Positions 5,911-7,295 of a stretch of 7,295 nucleotides of DNA are shown here, piece by piece. Source of the stretch: Phycisphaerales bacterium (lineage in GTDB: Bacteria > Planctomycetota > Phycisphaerae > Tepidisphaerales > Tepidisphaeraceae); contig JAQGHP010000354.1 in NCBI GenBank assembly GCA_028288775.1, positions 1-7,295 of the forward strand, given 5' to 3'. How positions within the stretch are numbered: position 1 is the stretch's first letter; every line of letters begins with the position of its first letter. The position numbers and the translations under genes were made by a program. The notes under the pieces were generated by a model. It worked only from the letters and a program-made list of their open reading frames with translations. It was not told the origin of the DNA and did not search any database.

Positions 5911-5956
5911 GCATGATGCGGCGGCGTAGGGCCGCCCATGCGCGGCCCGGGCCGCG
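5911..5956. repeat. Two adjacent GC-rich palindromes
   Basis: The first is GGCGGC (5920-5925), loop GTAGG, GCCGCC (5931-5936), extended by GCATG (5911-5915) pairing with CATGC (5937-5941) with a four-base bulge. The second is a perfect 16-base palindrome, CGCGGCCCGGGCCGCG (5941-5956). They lie about 95 bases after the DUF1598 gene and 32 bases before the start codon of the next gene. No T-tract follows, so they may be a weak terminator, a binding site or leader structure. The rest of the 172-base gap (5817-5988) shows nothing recognisable. Confidence 0.55.
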
Positions 5957-5988
5957 ATTTCATATCCGGGAAGGGCGAGGATGAAGCT

Positions 5989-6519
5989 ATGAATACGATT
6001 CGGGTGACAACCCTTGTGATGCTCATCGGGACTGTTTTCGCGGCGGCGGTTTTTGCGGATGAGCCAAAGCCCAAGGCCCCGCCGGCGGCTGCCCCCGCGG
6101 AGGTGCAGGCGGACGGGTCGCTGCTTTTGACGCCGCTGGGGGCACGGCTGCACGGAACCAAACTGCGCGTGGAGAAGTTGCCGACGCCGGTCATCGTCAA
6201 TTGGGTGGACCCGATCGAAAACGTGGAGTGGGTGAAGGCGGTCGCGAAGAAGGGGAAATACGAGGTCGAGATTACCTACTCCTGCCCGCCCAATGCCGGC
6301 GGCGAGTTCGTCGTCGCCGCGGCGGCCAGCAAGGTGACCGGCCACACCGAAAACACCGGGAACTGGCAGACCTTCCGCACCGTGAAGCTCGGCAGCGTCA
6401 CCGTCCTCAACGACCAGACGACTGTCGCCCTTCGCCCGACCGGCGCATTCAACCATGCACTCATGGACGTCCGCTCGGTCAAGCTCACGCCGATGCCGGA
6501 AGAGAAGCCAAAGAAATGA
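5989..6519 (+). CDS. Small secreted protein with a carbohydrate-binding-like beta-sandwich domain
   Basis: This 176-residue protein has a signal peptide (1-23, MNTIRVTTLVMLIGTVFAAAVFA, cut before DEP) and a Pro/Ala/Lys linker (24-38). One domain follows at about 40-168. Its pattern GSLLLTPLGARLHGTKLRVE, then WVDPIENVEWVKAVAKKGKYEVEITYSCPPNAGGEF, VTGHTENTGNWQTFRTVKLGSVTV and NHALMDVRSVKLTP resembles the galactose-binding-like (CBM-like) modules appended to planctomycete sulfatases and fucosidases. Here the module stands alone, without a catalytic domain. It may bind a polysaccharide or cell-surface glycan in the periplasm or outside; that is inference. The ATG at 5989 has GAGGA (5977-5981) upstream and begins the signal peptide. 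An in-frame ATG at 5938 would place a palindrome in the coding region and is less likely. The tail ends in PEEKPKK. Confidence 0.75.
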   Translation: MNTIRVTTLVMLIGTVFAAAVFADEPKPKAPPAAAPAEVQADGSLLLTPLGARLHGTKLRVEKLPTPVIVNWVDPIENVEWVKAVAKKGKYEVEITYSCPPNAGGEFVVAAAASKVTGHTENTGNWQTFRTVKLGSVTVLNDQTTVALRPTGAFNHALMDVRSVKLTPMPEEKPKK

Positions 6520-6557
6520 ACTCGGTCGGAAGTGAACGCAGAATCACCGAGGCGATG

Positions 6558-6631
6558 AAAAAAACGCCCGGCGAATTACTTGTTTTGTGAGCCGTCATCG
6601 AGAGGCTTTGACAGTCGCGTTCAATTCGCCG
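6558..6631 (-). terminator. Possible long-loop intrinsic terminator of the EAL gene
   Basis: Read on the minus strand, CGGCGAATT (6631-6623) and its exact complement AATTCGCCG (6577-6569) are 45 bases apart. GGCG and then a run of seven T (6564-6558) follow. The stem and T-run are in the right order for termination 24 bases after the EAL stop at 6655, but the loop is long, so efficiency is doubtful. Confidence 0.35.
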
Positions 6632-6654
6632 AAGCCGCCCGACCCTTTCTTGTT

Positions 6655-7295
6655 TCACCCGGCAACCACGTCAATGCAGAGAATGTAGAGCTTCGTGTTG
6701 TTCGCGTCGCGAAAGCAGGTGGAGATCGTGCGGCAGACGTTGCCGCTGGCGAGCGACACGTAGGGGTCGGTCGTGTACTTCTGCAGCTCCACGTCCAGCA
6801 GCACGTAATAAAATTCCTTGAGCGAGTGATCGGCGCCCTTGGCCGCGGGGCGGAACATCAGCCGGCCCTTGGGCCGCGTGCCGCGGGCGGGGCAGATTGT
6901 GTCGGTCACCTGCGTGCCCGCTTCGTCCAGCACGTACAAGGCTTCCACCAGCGGGTATTGTCGCCCCACTTTGTCCAGCACTTCGTCGAAGTACGGCACG
7001 CTTGTCGTCGCCAGCTCGCAAAGGATTTCATTCAGCACGATCGCATACCGGCGGTGCTGGAGCTTGCGGGCGTTGATCTTCTGCACCATGTGGCTCTTGT
7101 AGCGGCTGGCCAGATGCTGCACCGCGGTAACGTCGAGCGAACCCACCAGGCTTTGCGCGCTTTGCGGGCGGGCCAGATGAAACCCCTGCAGCAGGTCGGC
7201 CCCCAGTTCCAGCACCGCCAGCGCCTCGGCTTCCGTCTCCACGCCCTCGGCCACTACCAGCGCCCCCAGTTTTCGCGCCAGATGCGCCAGCGACT
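6655..7295 (-). CDS. EAL-domain c-di-GMP phosphodiesterase with C-terminal sensor domain, partial (5' end outside window)
   Basis: About 212 residues of the C-terminal part are visible; the frame is open at the right edge. The first 40 (SLAHLARKLGALVVAEGVETEAEALAVLELGADLLQGFHLARPQ) are the end of an EAL domain. They keep the AEGVE glutamate (Mg and c-di-GMP site) and the conserved Q-G-F/Y ... RP end, so this part is not obviously degenerate. EAL domains hydrolyse cyclic di-GMP to pGpG. A helical linker (MVQKINARKLQHRRYAIVLNEILCELATTSVPYFDEVLDKVGRQYP) leads to a PAS/Cache-like domain: LVEALYVLDEAGTQVTD, then SLKEFYYVLLDVELQKYTTDPYVSLASGNVCRTIS and KLYILCIDVV at the C-terminus. No membrane helix lies between the two, so this sensor is probably cytoplasmic. 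It may bind a small ligand that controls the phosphodiesterase. The upstream half, and any GGDEF or receiver domain, lies outside. The gene is convergent with the CBM-like gene. Confidence 0.85.
   Translation of the reverse strand, partial: SLAHLARKLGALVVAEGVETEAEALAVLELGADLLQGFHLARPQSAQSLVGSLDVTAVQHLASRYKSHMVQKINARKLQHRRYAIVLNEILCELATTSVPYFDEVLDKVGRQYPLVEALYVLDEAGTQVTDTICPARGTRPKGRLMFRPAAKGADHSLKEFYYVLLDVELQKYTTDPYVSLASGNVCRTISTCFRDANNTKLYILCIDVVAG

Noticed and set aside
5346..6200. Long minus-strand frame across the DUF1598 end and the next gene
   Set aside because: It crosses two well-supported plus-strand genes and their gap, and shows no domain or signal.

Overview
The window is high-GC bacterial chromosome that most likely comes from a planctomycete (Planctomycetota). 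The best clue is the secreted protein at 4530-5816, which reads like DUF1598, a family I associate with planctomycetes. Secreted proteins with low-complexity tails and a lone carbohydrate-binding-like module fit the same picture. The assignment rests on recalled family features, not on a search.

Layout. Positions 1-1779 (minus strand) hold two tandem, paralogous TPM-domain genes. Both are exported. The upstream copy has a soluble Ala/Pro/Thr/Lys tail. The downstream copy has a transmembrane helix and a very Gly-rich tail, and it runs off the left edge. Positions 1780-2074 are their upstream region, with a candidate promoter, a perfect hairpin and a short tandem repeat that runs into the tsaE stop codon. 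Positions 2075-2605 (minus) carry tsaE, the ATPase of tRNA t6A synthesis. It is head to head with a plus-strand pair: an RDD-family membrane protein (2608-3147) and thiL, thiamine-monophosphate kinase (3170-4063).

Positions 4064-4529 are non-coding. They contain a striking inverted repeat of about 155 bases built like a REPIN (two inverted REP-like palindromes), then a candidate promoter and a structured leader for the DUF1598 gene (4530-5816). After 172 non-coding bases with two GC-rich palindromes comes a small secreted beta-sandwich-like protein (5989-6519). Convergent to it, and running off the right edge, is the C-terminal half of an EAL-type c-di-GMP phosphodiesterase with a C-terminal PAS/Cache-like sensor (6655-7295).

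Functionally this is a mix: housekeeping genes (tsaE, thiL), cell-envelope genes (two TPM proteins, the RDD protein, the DUF1598 protein and the CBM-like protein) and one signalling gene. I see no transposase, phage gene, CRISPR array, toxin-antitoxin pair or defence system. The least explained parts are the REPIN-like element, the diverged TPM pair and the structured leaders.
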